A DNA stretch of 64,000 bases from Polytrichum commune (taxonomy: Eukaryota; Streptophyta; Polytrichopsida; Polytrichales; Polytrichaceae): the NCBI GenBank assembly GCA_950295325.1, contig OX485809.1:23934001-23998000 (forward strand), read 5' to 3'. Below the pieces are notes generated by a model. It did not search any database. It saw only the letters and a list, made by a program, of their open reading frames with translations, and was not told the DNA's origin. This document shows positions 1 to 10,942 of the stretch, piece after piece (positions within the stretch are counted from its first letter, which is position 1; every line of letters starts with the position of its first letter). The translations under genes and the position numbers were made by a program.

Positions 1-172
1 ATTGCATCTCATCACTATGTTGGTATCACAGAGTTTCACCATTATAGAAAACCACAGCAAATACAAAGAGAAACTCAATGCAATAAAATTATGTCCTGAA
101 AGTCATCAATTTAGCAAAACTTGAGTAGATGAAATATTGAGCAGAGGATAAGAAGCCAGAGACTTGACATAC

Positions 173-1642
173 TTTGCGTCGTGCTTCGCCTATTCTCTGT
201 CTCTTTCGTTTCCTCCATCTCCTATTGCGTTCAATTTTATCATGTCTACTCTTCAGAGTAGCAGCTGCAACAGCATGCTCCCATCCCCCAGGTGCACCAA
301 GAGCTCCTTGGAGAGGTCCCAAAAGACCTTTAATTTCACTCTGTAGAGCCAAAGCTGCCTCCAATGCTTCTGCCTCTGTCCATTCGCTTCTACATATTGC
401 AGTACGAAATTCTGTATGAGCGACTTCATCTGGACTTCCTTTGACCTCAACTACCAAGGCATTGTCAAGGGCTTCAAATGCATCTTGACGAATTGCAGTT
501 GTATCAGGACATGATTGAGGTATTTCTGATGATGAAAGTTCCCGCTGGGATGCACCCTTGGGTTCATCATCACTCACTGGAGCCCCAGAAAATGCATCAC
601 TGGTATTGACTGAAGTGGTGACAGTAGATTTCTCTGATTTCAGGCTTTCAAACGCTTCTAACTCAGCAGTTCTGCACAAAGTAGACAGACAGTGTCAGAA
701 AAGAACACTCAGCATTGCAATCATCTGAAAAGGCAAGTGATCAGTGTCAATGTTCAGGTTTAATAAATTCAACATTTAGCTAACGATTCATTCAACATTG
801 ATTCAACTCATGATTCAACCTTTTAGGTCTTGCGAATATAAAATTTAGAAACAAAAGATTTAAATTGCAACCCTATGTTTGATATGCATGGATTCAATGT
901 TGCAGTTTGATGTGATTCAATCAATGTGAAACCAGTGGTGATATATATATTAAGAGGTTTTCCATGATGTGTTCTTTCAGATGAAGCTGTCCTGTATCAC
1001 AAGAAACCCTGACCCTCAATAAAGCCTAGCTGGAAAACCTGTTGAACTTGAATTAGCATACGCAACACAAAGCATGGCCTTCTGGAGAGTACACCAGAGG
1101 GACCTGGAGTTCATAGGCATCGTTTCAATGTTGTGGTTTGATAGTGATGATATACGAATTTAGAGGTTTTTGATGACATGTTCTTCCAGATGGAGTCATC
1201 CTGTATCACATTAAACCCAAACCCCCTAGAAACCCTAGGTGGAAAGCCTGTTAAATTTAAATTGACGTACGAAACACAATGCATGGCATTGATTCAATGG
1301 TGTAGTCTGATGTGGTTGAATCAACGTTGACATGTGCTAAAATGTTGTTTCATATGGAGTCTTCCACTATCACAAGAAACCCTAACCCTAGGTGGAAAAC
1401 CCGTTGATATAAAAATTGACATACGCAACACATGGATGACCTTACGGAGACTACGATCGGGAGGGTTCAGGCGTTGATACTCACACAGCTTTTAAAACAG
1501 CGGCTCGATCCAAAAGCTTTCTCAAATATTCTCGCAGCTGCGTGCCGTTCTGCCACAGCGGCTGCGCACGCAGCTCCTGTGGCACCACCACTCCCTGAGT
1601 CTGGCCAAGCGGCAACGGAGGCGCCGCCGGGCGATACATCAT
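173..1642 (-). CDS. Probable U11/U12 snRNP 59 kDa protein (PDCD7-like), 3' part missing
   Basis: Two exons fit together. Exon 1 is 1642-1485 (ATG ATG start, proline-rich RPAAPPLPLG, then a helical stretch LREYLRKLLDRAAVLKA) and ends at donor GTGAGTAT. Exon 2 is 671-173; it follows acceptor TTTGTGCAG and ends RRK before donor GTATGT. The reading phase matches (2 nt + 1 nt) and gives about 219 residues. Exon 2 ends in a basic run, KIERNRRWRKRKRQR, typical of the PDCD7/U11-59K family as I remember it. That protein belongs to the U11/U12 di-snRNP of the minor spliceosome in the nucleus. Further exons must lie left of position 1. The open frame above 1642 has no ATG and is probably 5' UTR. The family call rests on the proline-rich start and the basic tail only, so it is tentative; the gene model itself is stronger. 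Confidence 0.5.
905..1437. repeat. Three diverged tandem copies (~160 bp) in the U11-59K-like intron
   Basis: Copies lie at about 905-1078, 1131-1287 and 1300-1437. Each has the landmarks ATGxxGTxxTCCTGTATCAC, AAACCCTA, GGTGGAAAxCCTGTT and ACGxAACACAxxxCATGG in the same order. The last copy ends about 47 bp from the 5' splice site (1484, minus strand). Confidence 0.8.
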
Positions 1643-1780
1643 CGCATCGCCCTCTCCACTGTCCGTTCGCTGCAAGATCGACGTCAAGTTTCTAGTGTAG
1701 CAATTTGCTTGTCCGCCATGATGGCCGGACACAATCAAGCAAGCTCCAAATTCTCGTGCAATGCTTCCTGTGTCCCTCAA

Positions 1781-4700
1781 AAACAGATGAAGAATTCATC
1801 CCCACTCACAAGCTCTAAGGTAGCCGAAACATTACCGACCAGTTAAGCAATTTAGAATTTAGAATATCTGCGGTTTAGGTGAGATCAGAGGAAAATTTCC
1901 GCACGTAGAGAATGTTTTGCGCAATGACCAAATTACTTTGAATTTTCTAAGTGGATATTCTCTTCGACCTATACTCGTGACATAAGCTATCCTTTTCCCA
2001 ATCACCAACCGACTAGAAAATCAAGAACACTTGATCCTTGTAATCAAAAATTGTGGCACTTCAATATGCTTGCAATCTTAACTTGTCATCAACTTTAGCC
2101 ACTAACACTTGGCTAGATTGGATTTCGACCCTGACATATCAACATCGATCAAAAATTGATTATTGTGTTGCACGGAACTAGGTTGGCCTCAACTGCATGA
2201 TGGTGGTAAGGAATGGATTGGTTGTCTTACATGGTCCCCCATGTTCTGACAAGGGGACGACCAAACAAAACACTTAAACCATTGACATGGAATAAATTAT
2301 TATAATGACTCCAATGCTCCACCCAACCATTGATGATGATATATGATTCAAGTAGAGGAAAACAAAAACCAAATACTATTTAGAGTTTATGATATGCATT
2401 GTCATATATGTATTAATTTAGATTTGGATATTGAGACCATTTATAAGTCATTTATTGATGTGGGGAGGCGGGGATAGTGAAAATTTGTTCCCTCTATGTT
2501 TGCTTTGAATAATCATTTTCATAATGATAACAAAATATCGTGTTTCATGGTTTTGCCCTATATGAACTTAAATGGAAGAAACTAAGGGTAAAACCATTAT
2601 TTTAAAATGTTGAAGCTCCAAACCAAATCAAAGATGTATAATTTAACATAAATTAATCTTCTTCTTTTTGGAAATGTATGTGTATAGAACATGCCCAACG
2701 ATGGTGGTTGAAACTTTAATGATTGAGTACTTTATAGTTCATCACAAAGAGCATAAACCATGTGCAAACGAGTTGTTTATATCCTCTCCATTTTATCTAA
2801 CCTCTTTCTATTCCACCAATTCCACCGCAATTACTACAAATGTAAAGAACATGTTCAGTTCAACCCCGGTGTCAACATCTAAAATTTTAAATGTATGTAC
2901 ATAGAAACATGCCCCAAAATGGGGGGTTCAATTCTAATTTTATGCTTGAGCACTTTAGAGGCCATCACAAAGGGCATAAGCCATCTTTAGCTTGAAATAG
3001 TCAATGGAATAATCAACATTAACAAATGTATGCATGTATGTATGCATATATGTATGTTTATGTTTGTATCAATATGCACCAACAAAAAATTTAAGGCATT
3101 GAATGCAGAGGTGGACTCAAAAAAATGTCAAAATAAGGTTTTTGTAAGCAGGGGCTCTCATTTGATTAATGATATTGTTATAAGATTGGAAAATGCAAGT
3201 GATGACATTAAGCACAAGTGAGTGTGGTGAGGGGAATCACTTTGTGCAAAACTTTGAGTCACATAACTATTTATGAAATGCATGGTACACACATAATTAC
3301 ATGTGCTCTCAACTACATAACCCCATCCCAAGTTGTACCCCCCCCCCTTCATCAAAGTATAGTAGTAAGGGTAAAATGGGTGTTCTAAATTTAAACAATT
3401 ATACATCACTTATATTTTCTCTAAGCACCTAAACCCTAACTTTACGTGCTCCCAACTACAAAATCCCATCCCAAGTTGTTCCTCCTCATCAAATTTATAA
3501 AGGTCAAATGAATAGGTATTATACTTTGAGCATTTATGCATAAACTATAAATCCTCTAATTCATGTGATATCAATGTTGTTGTGCTAAAAATATCGATCA
3601 TAGGTGCTTCTATCTTGATATCTTCCTTTTTTGTTTCACTTCCACTTTCACATTCTTGGGTACCATAAACGCTAAGAAATATAGCACCTATTTCTTCTTC
3701 AAAATATAGTTTCTCATGATTCTCAACATCAATTAGTGGAATAGCTTTGCAAGTGTTTCTAAGGCCATTATCATCTAAAGGCGCATCTCTATCATGTGTT
3801 GGTTTGTTTGCATCCTTCTTCATAGTTAATGGAATTATTTGTGAGCTTGCATTTATGTTATCACATGTGCACAACCTTATTTGTTGGCTCTGTCTGTAGG
3901 ACAAAGACTATGCATCAACTTCTTCGTTTCAAGAGCAAATTTCTTAACCACTTTGTGTTCACACTTGGATGTTTTTTGTTCTTGTTATTTTTGGTCCACT
4001 ATATTTAATGTGGATGCTATCTATAGTTTTTATATATATATATAAGTGCTCCCTAAAATGCATTGAAAGAAATCTAGTTAACTATAGTTATTTCGGCAGT
4101 TCCTGATTATTTATTTTAAAAAATTTGGGTGATAAATGAGTAGATTCAATTCTTGACCCGTATTTGAGAAGAAGGTGCATAAAATCCAAGAAAGGTTTGG
4201 TATAGAGAATAGCCATGGATTGGCATGAGCAAAGTGGACAACTACAATTATAGTCTTTCATATTAAAGGACAGAGCCTCGCGGTTCTACCGTTTTCTTGT
4301 TTTACGAACTTTATTTGCAACAACGAGTATTTCTTCGTTGCTCCCATCTTTGTCATTATTTGTCTACATAAGAGCAATGGCCATGTTGATGTCTTGGAGA
4401 GGCACATGAGGGTCGTCCATGTCTTTTAGGCACAATTGTGCATGATAGATTTATTGCATGGACATATCAAACTTGTACTCCAATGCACAACCCGAGGAGC
4501 ACAAACCTCCGCGCGGGGGGGGGGGTGACCGACTGAAAAGTGGAAACCATGTAAGAACAGTTTATTCATTGGCAAGAAAAATTATATAAACGTTGGATCT
4601 ACCATAGCCTACTTAAATTATGAAACATATTATAAATATAATTTAGTATAAGGGAAACCCCCCCACTTTTGGTTTGAGGTAGAAAGAAATTAGTATGACA

Positions 4701-5090
4701 AAAATAATAAAGGAATTGAAATAAATAAATAAAATGAGTATATTCACATATAATGCATGAAAAATGAATCAAAATTTGAAAGATTGGGTTATGATGTGTA
4801 CACTCTTCTATCACCAATATATAACAACGTGAATATATGTCATGCCATATTGGAGTTTTGAGTTTGCTTTCGTACGGAACGAGTAAATCAAAAATTTATA
4901 AGTAATTTAGCATCATTTGAAATTTGTAGGTTTTATTTTATAATTACCTATAGGGTGTTGAATCTTGGGTGAAGTAGTTTTTTTTCTACTTAAAGGGTTC
5001 CCTAAAATCCAAATGAGGAGGTAAATAGCCCCCATAAAAAAACCCTTTGTATGCATGTGGTTACATAACACAAGGGGGAGTGACCCCCCC
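1781..5090. other. AT-rich intergenic DNA, no gene recognised
   Basis: No supportable gene. A minus-strand open frame of 119 codons (3545-3904) has no recognised domain and is probably chance or a transposon relic. There are short ATGT-rich tracts (near 3030-3070) and long G/C homopolymers near 3341 and 4516. Confidence 0.6.
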
Positions 5091-5114
5091 GAGGCACAAA
5101 CTTTTAGGATCTTG

Positions 5115-5195
5115 AAATGAGGCGCGAGTCGAACACCCACACCGCTTACAAAATTTTCTATCCGCACTACAAGCTGATGCCCATCTCTATGAAGC
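5115..5195 (-). repeat. Possible tRNA-derived SINE relic
   Basis: On the minus strand there is a box-B-like GTGTTCGACTC preceded by a segment resembling a degenerate box A (AGCTTGTAGTGCGG). There is no intact cloverleaf or anticodon arm. A SINE head is a guess. Confidence 0.22.
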
Positions 5196-6028
5196 CACGC
5201 AAGATCCTTACAAAATGAAAATAGCTAGGGGAGCTTCGACCGCCAACATGTTGTAGGTGCAGTTAATTCGGTGACTAATAGGCCGTCCACACCTGCTGGT
5301 GGGAGGGCCAATCACAGGCTCCCACCACAGGGGGCCATTTTTCGGATAATTATCGGTAACGGCAACGATTGGGCGCAACGAACGCCCAACTTGCCCGTTC
5401 ACTGTTAAAGCCGACGTAGCACACAATAAATTTTTTCGGACTATTAAGGTTTCGTGAACTACGATTGGGGAGAACTGGCAGTAAGTTACAAAACTACCGG
5501 ATGATTTTGAGAAATAACCGGTGGAAGTTCAAGACTGCATGAAAATTACTGAGCATGTTAGAGGAATTTATAGAATATACCCCAACTTAATAAAGGAAAA
5601 CCGGAGGATGTCAACATGTAACCAGTTGGACTTGCAAACACTAGGATTCTTTAGTCTTCGGGGTTTTTGCAGGCCCAATACATTTAATACTTTTATTATG
5701 TCCATGGCACAACTTGCAAGGACGTCTATTATATACCACCAAAGAAATGGTGGTAAATAAATACAAGTAACAAGCCTTTTACAACGGAACCACTACAATT
5801 TTCTACAGTCAAAAATGGAATTTACAGAATTTACATTTCAAGCAAAGGTGTAAAATCTCCAATAGAGTTGGAAATCTTATATCAGCATAAGACGATCACG
5901 ATTTCTTGCATTCGCAAATAAAGCAAACATAAAACACCATGCTTTAGCACTGCATAGAAGTACATGGGTAGAAACAGTTAAACCGCTGACCTACAAGGAA
6001 AAAAACTCACAAGGAGATCTTGAAGTTG

Positions 6029-6487
6029 TCACTTCAGACATGCCCATACATACTGGTGGCAGCGAACGGTGTTCGCTCGTTCGCTGCCGCCCACCACCAG
6101 TATGTGTGGGGGGCCTATAAGGGAAAGGGACCCATGGAAAGAACCATTGGAAGGGAGCATTAATTGCGGGCACGTGACATTTAAGCCCGGGAGGGTACCA
6201 TTCATTGGGAAACCCAAATTGCCGCCTCCAAAAGGTCCTAAACCTCCAAGACCACCACCAAAAGGTCCAAGTCCTCCAACACCACTGCCTCTGAAACGTC
6301 CGGCTCGTCCGAGACCTCTGCCTTCAAAAAGGCCGAGTCCTCCAAAACCGCCTCCAAAAGATCCTCCACGGCCCATTGGGAATGAGCTGAACCTATAACC
6401 TTCAGCAACTAATACAAGATTGACAATGATCAACATTGGAACTATGATCCAAGACATCTTAACCAAGCATCGTTCGGTGTTTGTCAT
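6029..6487 (-). CDS. Secreted glycine-rich protein (cell-wall GRP type)
   Basis: A single-exon open frame of 152 residues. The start is the first in-frame ATG (6487); a second ATG at 6457 (MSWIIV) is also possible. A hydrophobic segment, WIIVPMLIIVNLVLVAEG, looks like a cleavable signal peptide. It is followed by about 75 residues rich in glycine with repeats such as GGLGPFGGG and phenylalanine at regular spacing. A short tail with three N-x-[ST] sites (NGT, NVT, NGS) follows. This composition is that of plant secreted glycine-rich structural proteins, so export to the cell wall is likely; no enzyme motif is seen. The last 30 residues are encoded by an imperfect palindrome, so the original C-terminus may have been altered. 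The proline-rich frame on the opposite strand is its shadow. Confidence 0.6.
   Translation of the reverse strand: MTNTERCLVKMSWIIVPMLIIVNLVLVAEGYRFSSFPMGRGGSFGGGFGGLGLFEGRGLGRAGRFRGSGVGGLGPFGGGLGGLGPFGGGNLGFPMNGTLPGLNVTCPQLMLPSNGSFHGSLSLIGPPHILVVGGSERANTVRCHQYVWACLK
6051..6102. repeat. Imperfect palindrome at the 3' end of the GRP gene
   Basis: TACTGGTGG + CAGCGAACG on the left faces CGTTCGCTG + CCACCAGTA on the right. The right arm holds 7 extra bases. The strand can fold into a long stem with one bulge. Confidence 0.75.
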
Positions 6488-6626
6488 GATGAAGATATGT
6501 TGATGCTTCAAAGTATTGCCAAATTTTTGGTTTAGACAAAATTATGATTTAGAAAGGAATCGGATTTCGATTAACTTGGAATTTACACAAATGATGAAAT
6601 AGACGAGAATTGAATGTGTATAGCCT

Positions 6627-6634
6627 ACTTATAC
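6627..6634 (-). promoter_or_regulatory. TATA-box candidate for the GRP gene
   Basis: TATAAGTA on the minus strand, 140 bp upstream of the ATG, leaving room for a 5' UTR of about 110 nt. Placement is the only support. Confidence 0.35.
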
Positions 6635-6639
6635 ATATG

Positions 6640-9600
6640 TATTTAACTTTTGGTTCCATAAAAATAAATGGAGGTTTTTGCTTTAAGCAAAGTAAAGGGC
6701 AACAAAAAGTGTCATTATTTTTTTTGTTTTCATTTCTTAATTATTTTTTTCTTCATTATGGAGATGAAAGTCTTGGGCCAACAAAGTAATATTTCCATTG
6801 GAGTTTTAATTGTAGGCCGACAATTATATACACATGGGGGATGGACTCTTCATAACTACATACGGACTAATGCGAGTGTAAAAATGAGTATCATTCGCCA
6901 GGGATTCATGACAATAAGGTAAAATCATTGGTGAAAGCTCCTTGATCTCATTGGATGAGATCAACCACTTTAGTATGGCCCTTAAAGTGTCGGCTCTTTG
7001 TCTCAAGGTGACTGAAAATTCTTAACTTTGGTGTTTTAAACCACCCCAACATAATTTAAAGGGTGTCAATAAATATAAAGTTTAGTGCATCAAAAAATAA
7101 GTGTCTAATGCAGAGCCAGTGGATGCATCATAGGTTGGCAACCCATTACTATTAGTCTGGATATTTTTAAAAGCATGTGGGTGCATTATGGGTTGCCAAC
7201 CCATCACTATTCGTCCAATTATTTTTAAAAGATTAGCATGTCATTTTATTAAGTCATTTAAGGTTCCTTGCCCTCTCACCCAATCATCTTTGTGTGAATG
7301 GTTTTTCTCCAAGCTTTCGAGTGCTTCTCTTCCCTCTTTAATATTTCTTTTACTCTCTCGCACTTATCACATTCTCTATCATATTATTCAACTTATACTC
7401 ATTTTCATAATTTATTTTTTAGTGTTTCGTAGCTTAGCAATTGCAAAGCTGAAGTTTAGGAAATAAATGTTAGCATTTAATTTTTCTCAAATTTTAGAAT
7501 TTTAATTTTTCTATAAATTTTTTTTAATGAATAAAATATTATGCATTTACTTAGACAAGGTACTTCTTATATTGAACTTCGGAATCACTGTTCTTTTGCG
7601 GCAACTAAACATTATAAGGTAATCATATTTCTATAAATATAAATTTGTGAAAAAATATTTATAGATCTTAGTAATTGAAAACCAACTAGTTATATGTTAA
7701 TATCTTCTTAATTTTTCTTATTCATTTAATTTATATTCTTAAGATTTTATCTAGAAGGTGAATAAGTCACAAACTTCACCCTGTTATTTTTCAAATTCAA
7801 TTTGTTCATCTGTAACTAACCGTTGGTTATTATTGAGCCATGATTATGTGAATAAAATGAACGTTATTTAATTAGCACTTTAAAGTTTGACTGAAATCCA
7901 ATCGGCTATGTGTTAATATCCTAGTAATTTATTTTATTCGTATGAGTTGTATTTTATAAATTTATTCCAAATTTTTTATAGTTTTCTGTAATATCTTATC
8001 TCGTTCATTGTTTGTTAAAATTTTATGAAATTAAAAATCCACAATATCTTATCTATATTTTATTTTATTTTGTAGATGTTGCATCCATTCATATGAGTTT
8101 GGCTTCACCATTGTTTTTTATTGAAATAATAGGTAAAAATAATGCAATGAATAAAAATACATAACAAGATTATAATATTATGGACGAAGACGAAGCCTCT
8201 AAAGATCTACTGCATTTAAGTTAAGTGGGTTTTCTGCTCACAACGTTGATCAATTGAATGTGTATTGGTTATTCGAAGAAAATACGCCTACAAGAAATTT
8301 TATTGGTTTTAGGTGAAGAATGAAAAAAATTACGTAATCAATAAAAAAATTCAATTTTTTTTATAAATGATCATTGTTATATCGATGTGGAAGGCAATCA
8401 CAAAGGAAGTAAACCATGGATGGTGCAACCTACGAAAATACATTTAATCACGGTAGAAGAAAACCGAAGGAATACTCTTCGCGTTTTATCCAATCCGGTT
8501 ATGTGGCTAAAATGACAAAATGCAAAGACGAAATCGAGATGGATCATCGTTGGCACTTCATTATGAAATAAAATTATTTAAATTACGACTGAAAATTATT
8601 TTCTATAGGAATTGTCTTTTACCTTCGCCTTGTTTTTCATTCGGTTGGTCAAAATTATTTTGAGCTGTTGAGTGTTGTTATTTCTAATTCCATTAGGTGG
8701 ATGACCTTTAAGCAAGGTAAATTAATTCGGATGTTAATAGAATAATCAAAGTTGTCATATATGTCTATGTTTGCATTCATATTTTTTTATATACAGTATG
8801 AAATGAAAAAATCCGTGAATATTCACAACCTTATTTTTTATGATCTCGCGAAATGTCATATCATAACACATGTTATTTAAAAAAAATTAAAGTTTTTCTT
8901 AGACATTATGTTGTGTTGAGAGCCCGTCTTCACATATTTTCTTTGAGCATTCGTAGCTTCAAAGGTAAACGAGGTGCAACTTTGGCTCAGATAACATAGT
9001 TAAAGATCAATGCAAGCATTTGGTTGAATTAAAAACAAGCCAAAAAATGTAGAAAACTTTGTGAAAGAATTACATAAGATTAAACTACTTGCAAAACGAC
9101 CTCAAAAGCAGATATCATAGATCCATATATAACAAGTTGATTAAAATTCCAATTTCTAAACCAAATAGACATCAAAGTTACACATAAAGAGTGAGAACAT
9201 TAATATTCTAAGAATCAACCCAGTTGTGTTCGGCATAAGTGTTATTGTATCAATAAAGGGAGAAAAAACTTATTAAAGAAATTAATTTACCGTATTAATA
9301 AATTAGCACAAAAGTGATTATCGAGTGCAAAAACCCAAATGACCATATGGGCCACAATATTCTCAAAGTTACATTAGCAGAAACATCGTTACTCACTAGA
9401 TTTTGCATCCGTAGGATTGGTGAATCAGTACAAGCATATACACATATGAGACTGTACTCTGGAATTAAATTCATAGAGAAATGTAGAATGGTTGAATACA
9501 ACAAAAGATGGTGAGCAATGATATGCTTGATCTCTCCTCCTGTACAGCAAGAATCAGACAAACCCCTCCAAAAACCTTAAGATCAAGCCCCACCTACCAT

Positions 9601-9950
9601 TTAGACCATATTCAATCCTCTTCAAATCAATCTCCAGAATACAACAACTCAAAATAAATTAAACACGACATACATGAAAATCACCGATTAGATTAGTCTA
9701 TTGGATGTACATATATATATAGTAAGAAAAAAATATTAATTACTACAAAACAGACAAACCGCAACAACTCCACAGTAAAAAGAAATATCACCGGAACATA
9801 CATATCGAGACTAAGGGATCCAGGCGTGGTACAATCGTTGGAACGAGGAAAAAATCGGGCAAAATACTCAGATGTGACCTAGATGCCCGGATAAAGTGCA
9901 CCAAGGTGATGACAGTGGTGATACCCAGATTCCACAAGAGGGGGAGTTGT
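6640..9950. other. AT-rich intergenic DNA, no gene recognised
   Basis: Very AT-rich with stops in every frame. It holds one short tandem duplication (7119-7230) and no open frame with recognisable domains. Confidence 0.6.
7119..7230. repeat. 58-bp tandem duplication
   Basis: GTGGATGCATCATAGGTTGG at 7119 recurs as GTGGGTGCATTATGGGTTGC at 7177, and both copies run on to ATTTTTAAAAG. Confidence 0.8.
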
Positions 9951-9954
9951 ACCT

Positions 9955-10100
9955 GCTACTAAGAAACAAAATGCTTACGATTCGTTTCGAGGTCTCCTAG
10001 CTATTGCTCGTCTTAGTGGCTCAAATATAGCTGAAGCGAGAGGGTCATGCAAGAAGTATGGAAGAGTAGGCCATGTCACTTTCCAGTGCAAATTTATTTA
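9955..10100 (+). pseudogene. Fragment of a CXIP4/SREK1IP1-like zinc-knuckle gene
   Basis: Read in one frame from 9955, the sequence gives a stretch containing AYDSFRGLLAIARLSGSN and then EARGSCKKYGRVGHVTFQC. Plant CAX-interacting protein 4 / SREK1IP1-like proteins carry nearly this block ending in a CCHC knuckle (C-x2-C-x4-H-x4-C). Here the second Cys is Tyr (TAT for TGT), so the zinc site is broken. Upstream sequence has stops in this frame, and downstream it runs into a (TTTA)n-like tract. A decayed retrocopy or captured fragment fits best; a lineage-specific exon is less likely. The family match is from memory. Confidence 0.5.
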
Positions 10101-10219
10101 TTTATTTATATTTTTTTACTGAAAAAAAGAGTCTCAAGAAATCGTAGTTGCAACTTTGAAGAAGAGAAATAGAAGGTGCTAACCTAAAGGGGGCAGGGCA
10201 TCTGATTGGGGATAGCTCG

Positions 10220-10912
10220 TCAATGGAGGAGATCGAGATTTTTGTATGATAAAGCTTCAAAGATGAAAGCATGGAGCCGAGGCGCAATGATAGGTATGTG
10301 CGAACCATCAACAACACTGACAACATATGGTATTTCATGCAAATTCTGAAATTCTTCGGCGAATTTATCTAGGACTGCGGTTGAAGGCCATCTAATGAAT
10401 TTCCTGTGAAGAAGTGCGTTCACGGCAGTATTGAATTGGGAGACTGCCAATTGACTAGTGGAAAGACCAATCCTATACAAATTGGCAATGTTCTGCATGG
10501 AATTACCCGTGGCCAACCTAGACATCGCGACGGCCACCTTAATTTGAACTGGAACTGCATACCGCATGTTCGTATCCTGCCTTTGCAAGAAGTCTGCAAA
10601 CGATGAGCTCAAAAACTCGAATGTTGAGACGTCCATACGCATCCGGCCCTTGAACTCTCTCTCATTAAACGATCCGAGTAGGTTCTGATCGAAAAACCCA
10701 GGTCGTCGCAGACCTCTATCGTGTGCCCAAAGTCGTCGTGGCCGACGTCCGTGCACTATGTTCAAACTGTGCATCGCGAGAGTCATGGACCAAAGTTGTT
10801 GGCAATGCCATACAGAAATCAGACCTTCAACTCCGGACAAACTTTCCAACGCACAATACATTGAGAGCTGGAAGAGAAGATGGAGCATGAGCTTCCGGAC
10901 TTCAACGTCCAT
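10220..10912 (-). mobile_element. PIF/Harbinger-type transposase relic, C-terminally truncated
   Basis: Open frame of about 230 codons from the ATG at 10912. The middle part (RMDVSTFEFLSSSF, then an AVPVQIKVAVAMSRLATG helix region, then SVVDGSHIPI) has the order typical of plant Harbinger nuclear transposases (DDE_Tnp_4). The D of VVDGSHIPI is the first catalytic aspartate. After PRLHA the similarity stops and the frame ends at 10220, so the second Asp and the Glu are missing here; an unseen intron is possible but I found no continuation. No terminal inverted repeats were found around it. It is probably dead. Confidence 0.75.
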
Positions 10913-10942
10913 ATTCACAGTGTGTGTATGAATTTGTGTCAA

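Noticed and set aside
905-1437. CRISPR-like array
   Set aside because: Units are long, diverged, without spacer structure, and lie in a plant intron.
1485-1780. Longer N-terminus of the U11-59K-like protein from 1780
   Set aside because: The open frame above 1642 has no ATG; the tandem ATG at 1642 is the better start.
3545-3904. 119-codon minus-strand gene
   Set aside because: No domain, no neighbouring exons and AT-rich codon use; too weak to call.
6069-6398. Proline-rich plus-strand frame opposite the glycine-rich gene
   Set aside because: It is the complement of glycine codons; the minus frame has a signal peptide and an upstream TATA-like motif.
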